64,000 nt of DNA from Deroplatys truncata (taxonomy: Eukaryota; Arthropoda; Insecta; Mantodea; Mantidae), in assembly GCA_030765065.1 (NCBI GenBank), contig CM060977.1, forward strand, positions 157,862,052 to 157,926,051, in the 5' to 3' direction. The notes beneath the pieces are model-generated. The model saw only the letters and a list, made by a program, of their open reading frames with translations, was not told the DNA's origin and made no database searches. Made by a program: the position numbers and the translations under genes. Of the stretch, positions 10,915 through 22,459 are shown in pieces. Position 1 is the first letter of the stretch, and each line of letters begins with the position of its first letter.

Positions 10915-11799
10915 ACTTTCTCTACTACGTATAGTAAGTAGGGGAAGTATTGCATTCCACCCAAAAATTCGATACCGAGATTTCACCGGAAATACATGTT
11001 TTGAGACCTCCTGAATCCAAAAAAAGCATTTTTGGAAACATGTCCGTGTGTGTGTCTGTGTGTGTGTGTGTCTGTGTGTGTGTGTGTGTGTCTGTGTGTG
11101 TCTGTGAACAGCATAACTCAAAAACGAACAGTCGGATAAGCACCAAACTTGGTATTTAGGTTCAGTATCTTCCAGAGATGCGACACGAAGGTTTTCAAGA
11201 AAATCCCCCCACCCCAGACTACCCTTTACATGGAAGATTTTTCGAAAATTTTAATTTTCTCAAAAATGGCTCTAACGATTTTGATGAAAATATCATATGT
11301 TTAAGATAATGTCATGAGAAATGAAATGTATATCTCGAAATTTCTGGGAATGTCTCCAAAAGTATTCTTCATTGTGAACGACTTTTGCATAACTGGTAAA
11401 CCATAAGAGATAGACAAAATTTTACTACACAAAAAATGTAGATCGCGTTAAAATACACAACTTATATCATATACATTTCTTTTGTTGAGTGAACCGTTTT
11501 CGAGATATTGCTTGTTATTTCCTTAAATTTTCCAATACTTATACTTTTTCTCAAATTCGTTATTCATTTTTTTTGTGTCCTAGACATGCAAAGAGAATGG
11601 AATGCTCCACATAGCAACCAGCGATAAAATATTTGACGATCGCTTAAAAGCTACCATATTCCCCTTGCATCTACAAGAAAATTACCAATAAGATCGACAT
11701 CTCGATATCTCGATTAACATGAAGCATATGGAGAATAAGCGTTTGTAAAAATAGATTGTACAAGAGTAGAGAAAGTCATGTGAGTGTAACACATCAGAT
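10915..11799 (+). mobile_element. Family H element, full length, with (GT)n
   Basis: It abuts the previous copy with only a T-run between them, in the same orientation. The interrupted TG tract (about 11045-11107) lies about 130 bp from the 5' end. Almost the same sequence occurs at 49662-50550, so the two are sister copies. Confidence 0.9.
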
Positions 11800-12134
11800 T
11801 TTTTTATCTTGGATATGAAAAGAGTATTAATCTGTGGCAAAGAGAATGGTGCTGCACCTAGCAACCAGCAATTAAGATGTATGTCTATGCTTAAAGGCTA
11901 CTGTATTTCTATATTGCCCTTGCAAATACAAAACAAGGGGAACATAGTACGCCTTTAAGCGATAGTCAAATATTCTTAGAACTGGTTGCTATGTGTAAAA
12001 TGTAATTCTTTTTGCATGTCAAAAGATCGTTTCTGCAAATGTTTATCTCGATTAATATGAAATAGATGGAGAATAAGAGTTTGTAAAAATAGTTTGTACA
12101 AGAGTAGAGAAAGTCATGTGAGTGTAACATCAGA
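11800..12134 (+). mobile_element. Family H, rearranged 3'-end variant
   Basis: A 3' end (AGTAGAGAAAGT, hairpin, CATCAGA) is joined to a mosaic. A minus-sense block (GCCTTTAAGCGATAGTCAAA) sits between two plus-sense blocks. The same rearrangement is seen at 27487-27760, so it is a propagated variant and not a local accident. Confidence 0.7.
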
Positions 12135-13489
12135 TTTTTTTATATAAAGCTAGGTTAATTAGCATCTCGCAAATTTGCGCTTATAATGTGTGTTTTCGAA
12201 GAAATCGCTATTTTCGCGGATTTCGCTAAAACTCTTGGGTTGGCACTTTCTTCCGCGCATGCGCACTAGTAACAAAATGGAGCACTTTATTGAAAATTTA
12301 GTGATTTATTTCTTATATAAGAAAGTATCTTAAAAAGAGATGGTCGAGGGTCACAGGTTTCCAAACTGTTCACATCTCATTTTAAATCGTGTAATACGTG
12401 CTTTTTCATTCCCTAAATCATCATTTTATGGCATTTACATTGCCAGTTATTTATGGAACCGTTAGCCAAACGACTGCTCGGCTCATATTATAGGAGGCTC
12501 ATCAGATATATAGTAGGTAATCGACAAAATTGTAGATAAAGTGTTCAAGCTCCGAGTATGTTGTCTTATTCCCGGTCATATCAAAAACAACCATCTTCCT
12601 GTGGAGGTAAATGGGACAAACTAAAGCAATATGTTAGCCACTTACCAGAGTGAGACGAATTCTCTTTTAACACTCTTACTAGGCCAATACTTTGTAGTTT
12701 ACGCCACCATGCCTGGCTTAGTTGAAACCGATAACCCAAGAATCGAATTCCCTCACTTCATTTGACTCAATAGCTTCATGTATAGCAATCTCGAAATCTA
12801 TTACTATGTTAAAGTTTTTAGTTTCAACTCTTAACACTCACCTTTTCCTTCACGAAGGGATACACCAAGGAATGGATGTATATTTGTTCTATTTGGCAGT
12901 AAACGAAATACTGCCGGAATGTAACATACATAGTTCACTGTGTAAAAAAATATACTGTCTTCTTCAACCACATCCACTACAATCTTCACGAGTCCACCTC
13001 AAAACATTTATGTCTCCCAGCTCGACGTGCCTTCTACCCAATGCAAACGCGCCACCTAGGAATGCTGCACTAGTAAATAGAAGGTTACTGTGTGCACTAC
13101 CAACTTCACAAGAAAAGAAGATAGAATGTCTTTGACGGAAATTCATTCTCCTAATATATAACCGTCCGTATTCCTCTATTATAAACAAGCAACAAATATG
13201 CCGCAAACGGATGCATCCATTCATGGTCATGTTAATGGCATAATTTGTTGAAAAATGTGTTTAAGAGAGTCTTCAATCAGTTAGCTATTCATACTAACGC
13301 ACACTGTTTCCAAGACACACCACGTACCCAAATGTTTATTTTATCTTCCTTTATTATTATTATTATTATTATTTCATTTTATAAGAATTCCCGACGGCTA
13401 ATTATTTTTAAAACTAATTACAAATTCATTCAATACAAATTCGTAATTTTAGCCCGCAATTAACTAACTTTTATTCTATTTACATGTAT
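12135..13489. other. Unassigned DNA with an NRF-1-like palindrome
   Basis: GCGCATGCGC at 12255-12264 lies 12 bp before an ATG that opens only 18 codons (12277-12333). An ideal Kozak context (GCCACCATGCC) at 12703-12713 opens another 18-codon frame. A 137-codon frame at 12722-13135 overlaps an 88-codon frame on the other strand and resembles nothing that I know. An (ATT)n run lies at 13350-13372. Confidence 0.4.
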
Positions 13490-14756
13490 AGGGTCTTTCA
13501 ACAAGAGTGTCCTATCTTTGAACTTAAATAAAACACGTTCTATAAATGATAGAGCTTTATTTCTTTTTTATTTTGGAACATAATTAATGTCATTACGTGT
13601 GGAAGAGAACATCATTTCGTTGGGTTGCGCGTATACGGTTGACCTAATTTTCAATGACAGAAGAACGTAAATTAGGTCCAACTTCACGAATAACAGGCGT
13701 GATGTTATTCATAAGATCATTTACTGTTTCTGGCTTGCTGACATAAACTCGAGATTTAACATAACCCCACAAGAAGTAATCCAACGGCGTTAAATCACAT
13801 GACCTCGAGAGTCAATTAACATCACCACCTCTGATGAAACCTCTGAACTTCTCCTTCAAAGGATCGATTTTTTCGAGAGCAGTATGACATGTGGCACCGT
13901 CTTGCTTGAACCAGATGTTTCTGAGATCCAGACCATCCAATTGAGGCCAAAAATAGTCCCCTATAAGAGCCCGCTATATTTCTCCATTGACAGAGCTTCT
14001 CCATCTTCATCTTGGAAAAAATATGGACCAATGATTCCACCATACCAAAATCCACACCACACAGTAACCTTTTGGGGATGAAGTGGTCGTTCTTGAATCT
14101 GCATTGGATTGTGATTGCTCCAATAGCGGCAATTTTGTTTGTTAACACAACCATCCAGCCAAAAGTGGGCTTCGTAGCTGAAGATGATTTTTCGTCAAAA
14201 ATTCGGATCAGCTTCCAATTGCTCCATAGCTCAGTCAGTGAATACATGGCGCAACCTATGGTCATTGGGCTTTAGTTCTTGAGTTAACACCATTTTGTAA
14301 GCGTGAAACTTCAAGTCCAGATGCAGAATTCGCCATGTTGTGGTCGGCGAAAGCCCCAATTCTTGCGCTCGACGAGCAATTGATTTGTTTCCGTTCTCGC
14401 CTACACTCTCACGAACGGCGCCGATGTTTTCGTTGAAGCGCTTACGTCGATTACGTACAGGTGTCTTTGATCGCTGACAGAACCACTTCTTACAAATTTA
14501 TCGATCAAACGCCGAATCGTTCTCTCGCAGGGACGATTATGCACACCGTAAACTTCACGCAATACACGGAAGGTTTGGCGAACAGATGATCCATTTTGAT
14601 AATAAATGTTCACAATTTCTACGCGTTGCTGAATGCTGTAACGTTCCATGGCTATTTTTCAATAACAACTGTAACCACATGAAAACAATGACTGCTGTAA
14701 CTCAATAACGGCAGCTATCACATGTTAAAGATAGGACACTCTTTGTGAAAGACCCT
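13490..14756 (-). mobile_element. Tc1/mariner-superfamily element, DD41D (rosa-like) type, decayed
   Basis: Terminal inverted repeats: AGGGTCTTTCAACAAGAGTG continuing to TCCTATCTTT at the left, and the complement of AGGGTCTTTCACAAAGAGTG with the same continuation at the right. The repeats are about 31 bp with 3-4 differences. The enclosed minus-strand transposase is broken. The 1.27 kb length fits a complete element. Confidence 0.88.
13590..14649 (-). pseudogene. DD41D-type transposase, broken
   Basis: It starts at an ATG (14649) with MERYSIQQRVEIVNIYYQNG, the N-terminal HTH of this family. A frameshift lies near 14460. Downstream blocks include FSYEAHFWLDG, VNKQNCRYW, VTVWCGFWYGGIIGPYFF, WFKQDGATCHTA and CDLTPLDYFLWGYVK. 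The first catalytic Asp is replaced by Tyr (SYEAHFW; family SDEAHFW; codon at 14174-14176). In-frame stops occur after the GPYFF block and at VN*LSRS (TGA, where relatives have Trp). The second-to-third Asp spacing is 39 residues as preserved, against 41 in relatives, so about two residues are lost. Assignment to the rosa-like group is from remembered family motifs. Confidence 0.85.
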
Positions 14757-16077
14757 TTACTTTCGTTCAGAAAATATTTGTCATTTAAGGCAGCAAAGAG
14801 TTTAATCTTACGTTTGCACATAGGCTAGATTCTTGAGACATTTTTCTAGATATCCAGTTTCTTCAACATCCTTTAGACTATTCGCGATCCTCTTATAGAC
14901 TTTCTTCATTTTCCCCTCCAGGTTGGACTATTCTGTGAGAAAACAAAAAAAAATATATTGTACTCTGCATTCTTTAAAGTCTTAACTAACCTTAATCTTG
15001 TTGAAGTGACGATTCTGTGATATTTACCTTGATAATTCAACACATGTTTCGATATCGAAGGATTATCGAGCCAGTGCTCCAAAAATTGGCCATAAAGCTT
15101 ACTTAATTCCTGATCTTTTAGGGGATTTCTTGAATAATCAACCAACCTGAGTTAACTCTGTCAAACGTATCTTGATTGTACAACTGGAGAAACAGACTTG
15201 AATACCTGCAACCTCAAAATCTTAAGCAGCTGCGTTAGGTTTCCAGTCTTGGATTTTTCTTTAACTGTTTTAAATAACCTATTATAAGTCCCCTTTTCTT
15301 ATCTGAAAGAAGAGCTTACACCATCGATGACATTTGTTTCTTGATTGTACTTCCAAGATCGGCGTGGATGGTATACACTTCTATATTACTTGCTACAGTT
15401 TTTGAATGTTCCGTAAGTAAAACTGCATTCTTCTTCTTAAGTGCAGTTATTCTTTTGCTACTTAAAAATACTAAAATTCTTTCTTGTAGTACGAAAAACA
15501 AAAAACGTCAGCTAAATGAAATGCGCTGTCGTTGTTCGTCTTCAATGGTTCAGATGGCAAAGTGATGTCTTCAGGTCCTTCTGGTTCTTCCTGCACACTT
15601 TATGTTGCCTCCTAACTCAGTGTAACTTAATTTTGCAAACATTTCGGCAAAGTATTGGATATCGCTAATGATCTGCTGTAACTGATAAATTAAACTCCGA
15701 TTAACGTGAAATTCCAAAATTCTGTGTGTCCAAATGCTAATGTATTGAAACGCTATGAATCGCCTCTCCTATACCAATAGATTGGAAAGAGATACCCGTA
15801 GAGTAGGTAGCATCTCGTTTCTTGAATCCTATGGGATCTCCAAATGGTATGGCGATTTTAAAACTCAAATACATGGTGTGAAAAATGGATTGTCTGAATT
15901 TTCTTCAGGAAATGAAGACCATTGCAACGACTACTCTGGGTCCTATCATACTGAAGACAATTCGAGAGAACAGTGTAATGGAGTATTTGAGGAATCGTGT
16001 TGAGAGTGTTGATGGACATGTGGGACGTTTTCTGTGCTTGAAAAGTGGATATTAATTCCTATAATCTTAGGCGCTAA
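14757..16077. other. No feature recognised
   Basis: No convincing gene. Overlapping antisense frames near 15316-15565 and a frame at 15755-16003 show no known motif. The part next to 16078 may be older LINE sequence, but I could not read it. Confidence 0.4.
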
Positions 16078-16648
16078 CTTAGAGGGGACAAGGATGTTCT
16101 CTTTCGGCTCTACCAACAATGGAAGACAGGATGGCTTGACTCCACGAGAAGCAAACTCCGTGATATAACATCGAGTTTTCTGACACATCTTCCCAGTAAT
16201 TCTCTTTCCAGACAAGATCAGGTTTTAATATCCCGACTGAGAATGGACCATACCAAGATCACGCATAGTTATCTTCTTTCTAAGGACCAACCACTCATCT
16301 GGGACCAGTGTAACATACTGTTGACGAAGAAACACATAATCGTTGAATGTCCACAATACGATCAATGGAGACAACATTACCAGATACCCAATGATTTGCA
16401 AACAGCACTCAACTATTCGATGTACCCTAAGGTAGTTGAATTTTTCAAAAGCATAAATTTATATAAAAGTATACGATGTTCAATATTAATTATAGCGTCA
16501 CAATTTTATACCAGTTCTTTGTAATGGTTCAAAACTGCAAGTATGTTTAATAACCTCATTGTTTTATTGTTAAATATTTATTTTAAAAGTTGTAAAGTCG
16601 CGATATGACTAATATGTTAAAGCGACTATAAAGTTTCAAAATAAAAAA
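16078..16648 (+). mobile_element. LINE 3' end (Jockey/R1-like), 5'-truncated
   Basis: An open frame from 16078 to the stop at 16522-16524 encodes the extreme C-terminus of a non-LTR retrotransposon ORF2. It contains QQWKTGWLDSTRSKLRDI, then LISRLRMDHTKITHSYLL, then a cysteine/histidine block (CNILLTKKHIIVECPQY), the order typical of the region after the reverse transcriptase and RNase H domains. About 125 bp of 3' UTR and an A-rich tail follow. The tail is invaded by a family H copy. Confidence 0.82.
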
Positions 16649-17492
16649 TCTGATGTGTTACACTCACATGACTTTCTCTACTCTTGTACAAACTATTTTT
16701 ACAAACGCTTATTCTCCATAGGCTTCATGTTAATTGAGATATCGAGATGTCAATCTTATTGGTAATTTTCTTGTAGATGCAAGGGGAATATGGTAGGTTA
16801 TAAGCGATAGTCAAATCTTTTAAGAGCTGGTTACTATGTGGCGCATTCCTTTCTCTTTGCATTACCAGGACAAAAACAATGAATAACGAATTTGAGAAAA
16901 AGTATAAGTATTGGAAAATTTAAGGGAATAACAAGCAATATCTCGAAAATAGTTCACTCAACAACAAAACAATGTATATGGCATAAATTGTGTATTTTAA
17001 CGCGATCTAATTTTTTGTGTAGTAAAATTTTGTCTATCTCTTATGGTTTACCAGTTATGGAAAAGTCGTTCACAATGAAGAATACTTTTGGAGACATTCC
17101 CAGAAAATTCAAGATATACATTTTATTTGTCATAAAAATATCTTAAACATATGATATTTTAATCAAAATCGTTATAGCTATTTTTGAGAAAATTAAAATT
17201 TTTGAAAAATGTTCCATGTAAAGGGTAATCTGGGGTGGAGGAATTTTCTTGAAAACCTTCGTGTCGCATCTCTGGAAGATACTGAACCTAAATACCAAGT
17301 TTGGTGTTTATCCGACTGTTCGTTTCTGAGTTATGCTGTTCACAGACAGACACACACTCATGGAAATGTTTCCAAAAATGCTTTTTTTGGATTCAGGGGG
17401 TCTCAAAACACGTATTTCCGGTGAAATCTCGGTATCGAATTTTTGGGTGGAATACAATACTTCCCCTACTTACTATACGTAGTAGAGAAAGT
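16649..17492 (-). mobile_element. Family H element, full length
   Basis: Complete minus-strand copy. Its 3' end sits directly on the A-rich tail of the LINE at 16078-16648, and its 5' end is followed by an A-run. The microsatellite is reduced to a few CA units. Confidence 0.9.
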
Positions 17493-18413
17493 AAAAAGGG
17501 ATATTCTGCCTCCCTCCCTAGTGTTGGCACCTCCACCAGTTACAACTATGCACTTATCTCTTTATGCTTTCAGATTTCATACCCACCACTCTGTGTTTTA
17601 AGTGTGTCTGTAAATTTGTTTTTATGGAGCCTGGTTTGCAGGTAATGCCTTGAGAGTTGTTCCAAAACAATAAACAGTATAATTAAGAGCGTTAAAGGTC
17701 AACAAACACAGATGTATACTATTCTAGTGTTCCGACTCAAGACAATTGTTGAGAAATGACACATGTGTGACGAACGCTGTACGAGATTCCATATTTAGCC
17801 ACTTCACATGTTCCGGTTAAGTCTACCTTCCTTTGCTAATTGTGGCGTCCTGATACACGTCACTGTCGCAAACCACGAGTCAAGGCTTCTTGGTATTTAC
17901 ATTAACATGATGGTAACGCAATTGATGGCGATTTTCTTGTCACTATCCCATAATGGCCTCTCATTAAACGCTATGCACTTAACATTAGGCAGTATTTATA
18001 CCTCATTAAGTCAGTGATTTAGCATGGATGAAGAGATCACGTGCATGAACAACCTGGTTGCAAAACAACCGCAGAACGAAGTCCAGTTATTTTCAAATCA
18101 TGTGGTGATAAGAGGGAGAAGTGCTGTATGCATCAATGTACGCATATGGTGACTTAGCAATTACACTTTCATGTAAACATAATAATGGTTATAACTTACC
18201 TGTAACAACTCTCTTTATTTTATAAATTTGGTCTCATAAAAAGCTTGACAAAAGACGCGAAATAGTAAATATTTGAACATTTACAATGTACACTGCGAAA
18301 TTAGCTTGAATAATACAAATGTAAAAGGATAAAATCAAAATGACATGGTAAAAATGTCCATAATAATTGATACTGTAGTCGGAATTGGCCAGAAGTATCC
18401 ATTTTGAGACTTA
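17493..18413. other. No feature recognised
   Basis: No supported gene or repeat. Confidence 0.4.
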
Positions 18414-19176
18414 AGGCTGGTTCACAATAACGGAGGCAAACCACAATATAACATTTTGGTTCACAATAGCCCCGTAACGACAACGGGAATGTATATCGAT
18501 GACAATATCGATAGCAAAGTGGAAAGTGTATTTTGCGCATTAGTATGCCACTGTTTGTAACTGACAATGATATTTTTTCAACTGTTTCCAATTCAGCCAA
18601 CATAATGGAGGTTAGCCAGCATCAAAATTCTATAGAGTAATCATTTTCTAAATGCAGATCCATTATTATTTCCGATTCCTCTGTCCTACTCTAGTCACGT
18701 TTCGTTTCTTTATTAAAAGTACACATTAAAGTTATTCTCTGTTAATTTCTACCAGTTTTTTTCTGTGCTTTGTAGTTTTTACTATTTATTTTGAGGCAAT
18801 ATACAGATTTGAGTTACATATAAGCACACTACAGATGATTATTTCACTAGAACCAATGCTCAGTAAGTCTGACGGCGTCAGGACGCACATTTGCTAGAAT
18901 TTCTTCCAGTTTAATTTTCTCAGCTTGCGACTGCGATTCTAGCGGCTGCTTCATGACACAGCCGCCTTGAATAATTTCTACAATGAAGAATCTAATTTGG
19001 CAAAATATGGATCTAGTAAGAACAAGAAGGAGAAATTTAAAACCTGACTAAGTCTTCTTTCCGTTCCCGGGATCCGGGAAAGGTTCCCGTTGATTGTGAA
19101 CGCTTAAATTATAATACATGAATTTAACTTTGTCGTTCTCGTTCTGGTTACCGTTCTCGGTTATGTGAACCAGCTT
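18414..19176. mobile_element. Non-autonomous DNA transposon, PIF/Harbinger-like (TTA duplication)
   Basis: Terminal inverted repeats A(G/A)GCTGGTTCACA are flanked on both sides by TTA (18411-18413 and 19177-19179), the three-base duplication typical of PIF/Harbinger. Interior motifs near the right end (ACCGTTCTCG, GTTCCCGTTG) repeat the style of the termini. No transposase frame is present. A second, interrupted copy lies at 56266-58091. Confidence 0.78.
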
Positions 19177-19620
19177 TTATGTTGTTTATCCATTTTAACA
19201 TTACATTTTGTAATGTGTAAAAGTAAGTGCATCTTTAGCCAAAAATTACGCTTATAGCCGCAAGCTGTCTCTAGGAAAAGGAAACATGAGTTTTGGCAAA
19301 TTGAACGTGAAAAGCATGAGAGCTTCTTAAAATAGCCAAGGAAAATTTAATTATGAAGGACATTACTTTGCAACACTAATTTTATTCAAAGAGTAGCATA
19401 ACTTCAACTCCTCTCATGGCTGAAGAATGGAAACTTAGATACGGATCATAGCGCCAATTATTTCTACTGATCTCTTCTTCTCTATACACCACCAATACCT
19501 ATTCTTCGACTGGTATCGTTATGTCACAGAAATGTTTTCTTGGATTTGTAACCATTCCCCTGGATTGGTGCTCATTTGCTAGCATAGCATAGATGTCACT
19601 GTTTTCTAGCAGCACCCTCT
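19177..19620. other. No feature recognised
   Basis: No supported feature except CCCTCT at 19615-19620, a probable target duplication of the following SINE. Confidence 0.45.
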
Positions 19621-19895
19621 AAAATTAAGTTTTATTTGTAGACGCTCTTTAGCTGCTGTAGTTCCAGCGTCCCCGTGAAAGACCGGTAGTGCTCAGAGAC
19701 CTCTTTACGTTCTTTTACATACCATAAATCTACGATACGGACCACCGACTTTACTTCCCCTACCAAGGAAGCCATGCTAGAATTTTACGCCCCCCCCAAA
19801 AAAAAAAACCTATCGCCCTCTGCCGGGTTTGAACCCACAACCTCGGAACTAGAGGATAGCATGGTAACCACTACACCACGGAGAACGACGAAGCT
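19621..19895 (-). repeat. SINE-B
   Basis: Minus-strand copy. The tRNA-like head (GTGGTGTAGTGGTTACCATG with box B GGGTTTGAACCC-type) is followed by the family body GCATGGCTTCCTTGGTAGGG and ...GACGCTGGAAC. The flanks show a possible 6-bp duplication CCCTCT (19615-19620, 19896-19901). Other copies: 25231-25509 and 51595-51895. Confidence 0.85.
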
Positions 19896-20489
19896 CCCTC
19901 TGAGAACATTTCCCAGGCACATGAAGTATTTCAGTCTCATTGCTTGCTATCTCTACAATAGTTTGGGTAGGAAGAATGTCCAGAAAGGGAGCGAATAGAT
20001 GCTATCATTTAAAGCATCTCATACCATTCATTGCTGGACAGGTATTTCTTCGTCAACATCTATTTTTGGTAGCAGTAGCCAAGAGACTTTATTAGAATAT
20101 GGGGGCCATACCGTAAATTAGGAGTGGCGAGAATGCCTCTGTTCGTCGAATTCCAAATATGCAGTACGCATGATACCACTTAGCAGCACGTAGAAAACAA
20201 ATGGAGAGCCAGCCAGACAGGGGGAAACACTGGGAGTCCAGATATGACTTGCCAACCCCATTTTCCCCGCTTCTGTCGGAAATCATGCGTCCCATGGAGC
20301 TGTCTAAACTGCTAGACTTTTCAAGGAGGGGTGGTTTTATATTAAAAGTAAATTACCAACACAACATTTGCAATTTATCCTAATTACTTTATGTTTAAAT
20401 ACTACTAACATTTACTACATATCCTGTAAACTACGGCAAGAAAAATAAATATATTTCTAAATTCAATTACTTTTTTTTTGAAATAAAAA
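19896..20489. other. No feature recognised
   Basis: Somewhat GC-richer around 20100-20330, with antisense open frames of about 60 codons that resemble nothing known. Confidence 0.4.
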
Positions 20490-21319
20490 TCTGGTGTGTT
20501 ACACTTACATAACTTTCTCTACTCTCGTACAAACTATTTTTACAAACGCTTATTATCCATCTATTTCATATTAATCCGGATAAACATCTGCAAAAAAGTA
20601 TTGCTAATTTTCTTGTAGGTGCAAAGGGAATTGGTAGGCTTTAAGCGACAGTCAAATCTTTTAAGAGCTGGTTGCTATGTGGACATAAAAAAACCAATAA
20701 CGAATTCTCATTTGAGAACAAGTATAAGTGTTTAAAAATTCAAACAAATAACAAGGGAAATCTCGGAAATGGTTCACTCGGCAAAAAAAATGTATATGAC
20801 ACAAAATGTGTGTTTTAACGATATCTACATTTTCTGTGAAGAAAAATTTTGTCTATCTCTTACGGTTTACCAGTTATGCAAAAGCCATGAAGAAAGAATA
20901 AGACTTTTGGGGACATTCCCAGAAAATTCAAGACATACATCTTATTTGTCATGAAAATATCTTAAATATATGATACTTTAATCAAAATCGTTAGAACCAT
21001 TTTTAAGAAATTCAAAATTTTCGAAAAATACTCCATGTAAAGTATAGTCTGGAGTGAGGAGATTTTCCTGAAAATCTTTTTGTCGTATCTTTGAAGCATA
21101 CTGAACCTAAATACCAAGTTTGGTATTTATCCGATTTTTAGGTTTTGAGTTATGCTCTTCGCAGGCACTCAGACACACATCCACACAAACATAAGCACGG
21201 ACTTTTTTTTAAAAATTCTTTTTTAATTCAGGGGGCCTCAAAACATACATTTCCGGTGATATCGAACTTTTGGGTGGAATGCAATACTTCCCCTACTTAC
21301 TATACGTAGTAGAAGAAAT
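20490..21319 (-). mobile_element. Family H element, intermediate age
   Basis: Full-length minus-strand copy with a mutated 5' inverted repeat (GTAGAAGAAATA). It lies immediately before another copy in the same orientation. Confidence 0.85.
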
Positions 21320-21326
21320 AAAAAAA

Positions 21327-22194
21327 TCTGATGTTACACTCACACGACTTTCTCTACTCTTGTACAAACTATTTTTACAAACGCTTATTCTCCATATGCT
21401 TCATGTTAATCGAGATATCGAGATGTTAATCTTATTGCTAATTTTCTTGTAGATGCAAGGGGAATTGGTAGGCTTTAAGCGATAGTCAAATATTTTAAGG
21501 GCTAGTTGCTATGTGGAGTATTCCATTCTCTTTGCATTACCAGGACAAAAAAAAATGAATAACGAATTCCCATTTGAGAAAAAGTATAAGCATTGGAAAA
21601 TTTAAGGGAATAACAAGCAATATCTTGAAAATGGTTCACTCAACAACAACAACAAAAAGTGTATATGACATAAATTGTGTATTTTAATGCGATCTATATT
21701 TTTTGTGTAGTAAAAGTTTGTCTATCTCTTATGGTTCACCAGTTATGCAAAAGTCGTTCACAATGAAGAATAATTTTGGAGACATTCCCAGGAAATTTGA
21801 GATATACACTTCATTTGTCATGAGAATATCTTAAACATATGATATTTTAATCAAAATCGTTAGAGCCATTTTTGAGAAGATTAAAAATTTCGAAAAATGT
21901 TCCATGTAGAGAGTAATCTGGGGTAGGGGGATTTTCTTGAAAACCTTTGTGTCACATCTCTGGAAGATACTGAACCTAAATACCAAGTTTGGTGTTTATC
22001 CGACTGTTTGTTTCTGAGTTATGCTATTCACAGACACACACACAGACGCACAGACACACACACGGACATGTTTCCAAAACTACTTTTTATGGATTCAGGG
22101 GGCCTCAAAACATATATTTCCGGTGAAATCTCGGAATCGAATTTTTGGGTGGAATACAATACTTCCCCTACTTACTATACGTAGTAGAGAAAGT
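21327..22194 (-). mobile_element. Family H element, full length
   Basis: Second member of a head-to-tail pair, separated from the first by an A-run only. It has an intact 5' hairpin and inverted repeat and a CA-rich tract at about 22033-22062. Confidence 0.9.
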
Positions 22195-22395
22195 AAAAAA
22201 AGATGGTGGAAACACTTCGCTTAATATTACCTACTGTTGCACAGCAAAAGTTTATAAGCATCATGTTGTTGACAAGTCTTGTTTACAAGATGTTGATAGG
22301 ATAAATATTAAAGAACTTAAACATAATGAATTATTTTATTCGTGTACATAAGCCAATTTAACACGTGATTCTGGATCTTTCATTGTCGTTTTCAG

Positions 22396-22459
22396 GTTAA
22401 CGTATAATTTGAATTCTCCAGATAATCCGGAGATTACGCATAAGAAGCGTAAGAGAGAG
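22396..22459 (+). CDS. Candidate internal exon (uncertain)
   Basis: A pyrimidine-rich acceptor (TCTTTCATTGTCGTTTTCAG) precedes 64 nt and a good donor (GAG/GTAAGACC). Only one frame is open. It enters after two bases of a codon, leaves in phase 0, and gives LTYNLNSPDNPEITHKKRKR plus one residue, with a lysine/arginine-rich end that could be a nuclear localisation signal. I do not recognise the protein, and no neighbouring exon was found. The signals are good but short, so chance occurrence in 64 kb is quite possible. Confidence 0.25.

Noticed and set aside
9375-11159. Recurring open frames reading like LLSLLRIVSRGSI and LEDTEPKYQVW
   Set aside because: They recur wherever family H occurs, in several frames and on both strands, and are by-products of its sequence and CA/GT tracts. 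No single frame stays open across the element.
12703-12762. ATG in an ideal Kozak context opening 18 codons
   Set aside because: Nothing else supports translation, and one good context by chance is likely in 64 kb.
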